From an uncultured Rhodospirillaceae bacterium (GTDB lineage Bacteria > Pseudomonadota > Alphaproteobacteria > Rhodospirillales > Magnetospirillaceae), in contig CALABS010000047.1 in assembly GCA_937887565.1 (NCBI GenBank), positions 1 to 33,462 on the forward strand: a DNA stretch of 33,462 nucleotides. Direction: 5' to 3'. The notes under the pieces were generated by a model. That model ran no database searches, was not told where the DNA came from, and saw nothing but the letters and a program-made list of their open reading frames with translations. Below are positions 31,083 to 33,462 of this stretch, in pieces (position 1 is the stretch's first letter; each line of letters starts with the position of its first letter). Position numbers and translations under genes: made by a program.

Positions 31083-31184
31083 ACCACAGAGGCACAGAGA
31101 CACAGAGAGGGCTTTCAAACGGCGCCGTGGCGCCATGAACGTCTCCGACGGCACAACATCCCTGTGCCTCTGTGTCTCTGTGGT
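31083..31184. repeat. CACAGAG-type long inverted repeat between metF and metH
   Basis: The left arm (31083-31111) begins ACCACAGAGGCACAGAGACA. The right arm (31160-31184), read in reverse complement, begins ACCACAGAGACACAGAGGCA. Each arm is itself made of ACACAGAG-like units, and the centre contains GGCGCC twice. Similar CACAGAG hairpins occur between genes in many unrelated bacteria. In RNA it would form a strong stem of more than 20 pairs, likely affecting metF-metH readthrough. Confidence 0.75.
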
Positions 31185-31229
31185 CGATCCACCATTGGCC
31201 GCATCGTCGCGGCCGACGAGGAAAGCACG

Positions 31230-33462
<2,233 letters not shown>

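Noticed and set aside
31083..31184. A short CRISPR array
   Set aside because: The repeats are inverted arms of one hairpin, not regularly spaced direct repeats with unique spacers.
31073..31229. A cobalamin riboswitch before metH
   Set aside because: The whole spacer is taken up by the CACAGAG inverted repeat; no B12-box-like sequence was seen.

Overview
The window is chromosomal DNA from a high-GC alphaproteobacterium. Gene content and order point to the Rhodospirillales, most like Magnetospirillum and its relatives. The evidence is the chorismate mutase/HisC/TyrA run, the metX-metW pair, the gpmI-envC-ctpA-deacetylase-rppH operon, a complete ccr/ecm/mcd trio of the ethylmalonyl-CoA pathway, and the mlaA-mlaC pair. 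No rRNA, tRNA or CRISPR array was seen. The genus is inferred from gene content only; nothing could be searched.

Layout. 1-1600 is a scar: the end of an SH3-like protein gene, a dGTPase gene broken just after its HD motif, and a short chimera of an excisionase-like HTH and an IS5-type transposase tail. 1623-6501 holds amino-acid genes: metXW on the minus strand, and chorismate mutase (with degenerate dehydratase and ACT parts), hisC and tyrA on the plus strand. 6614-8782 carries a DsrE-like protein, a VOC protein and an exported alpha/beta hydrolase. 8838-9506 is an orphan NarL-type response regulator, followed by a gene-poor stretch of about 500 bases. 10024-11060 holds two unassigned genes. 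11102-12720 has a hemerythrin-like gene divergent from two S24/LexA-like genes, both with arginine in place of the catalytic lysine. 12725-18901 (minus) is a tight cell-envelope operon, gpmI > envC > ctpA > polysaccharide deacetylase > rppH. 19006-21546 holds an acid-ceramidase-like Ntn hydrolase, a class-3-lipase-like protein and a DUF6624-like protein. 21618-26935 is the ethylmalonyl-CoA module, with mcd and ccr on the minus strand and ecm divergent. A PilZ protein follows, then mlaA-mlaC (minus), then an ArsR-methyltransferase fusion, metF and metH (plus, cut by the window end).

How it fits together. Two methionine blocks sit at opposite ends: metXW makes the activated homoserine and MetF/MetH perform the final methylation, with an ArsR-SAM-methyltransferase regulator and a perfect palindrome upstream that fit a SahR-like SAH/SAM circuit. 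Both Ecm and MetH are B12 enzymes. The ccr/ecm/mcd block is the diagnostic part of acetyl-CoA assimilation without isocitrate lyase. Intergenic spaces contain several GC-rich palindromes of a shared REP-like type, one 90-bp element with 17-bp terminal inverted repeats that overlaps the mlaC stop codon, and a CACAGAG-type inverted repeat between metF and metH.
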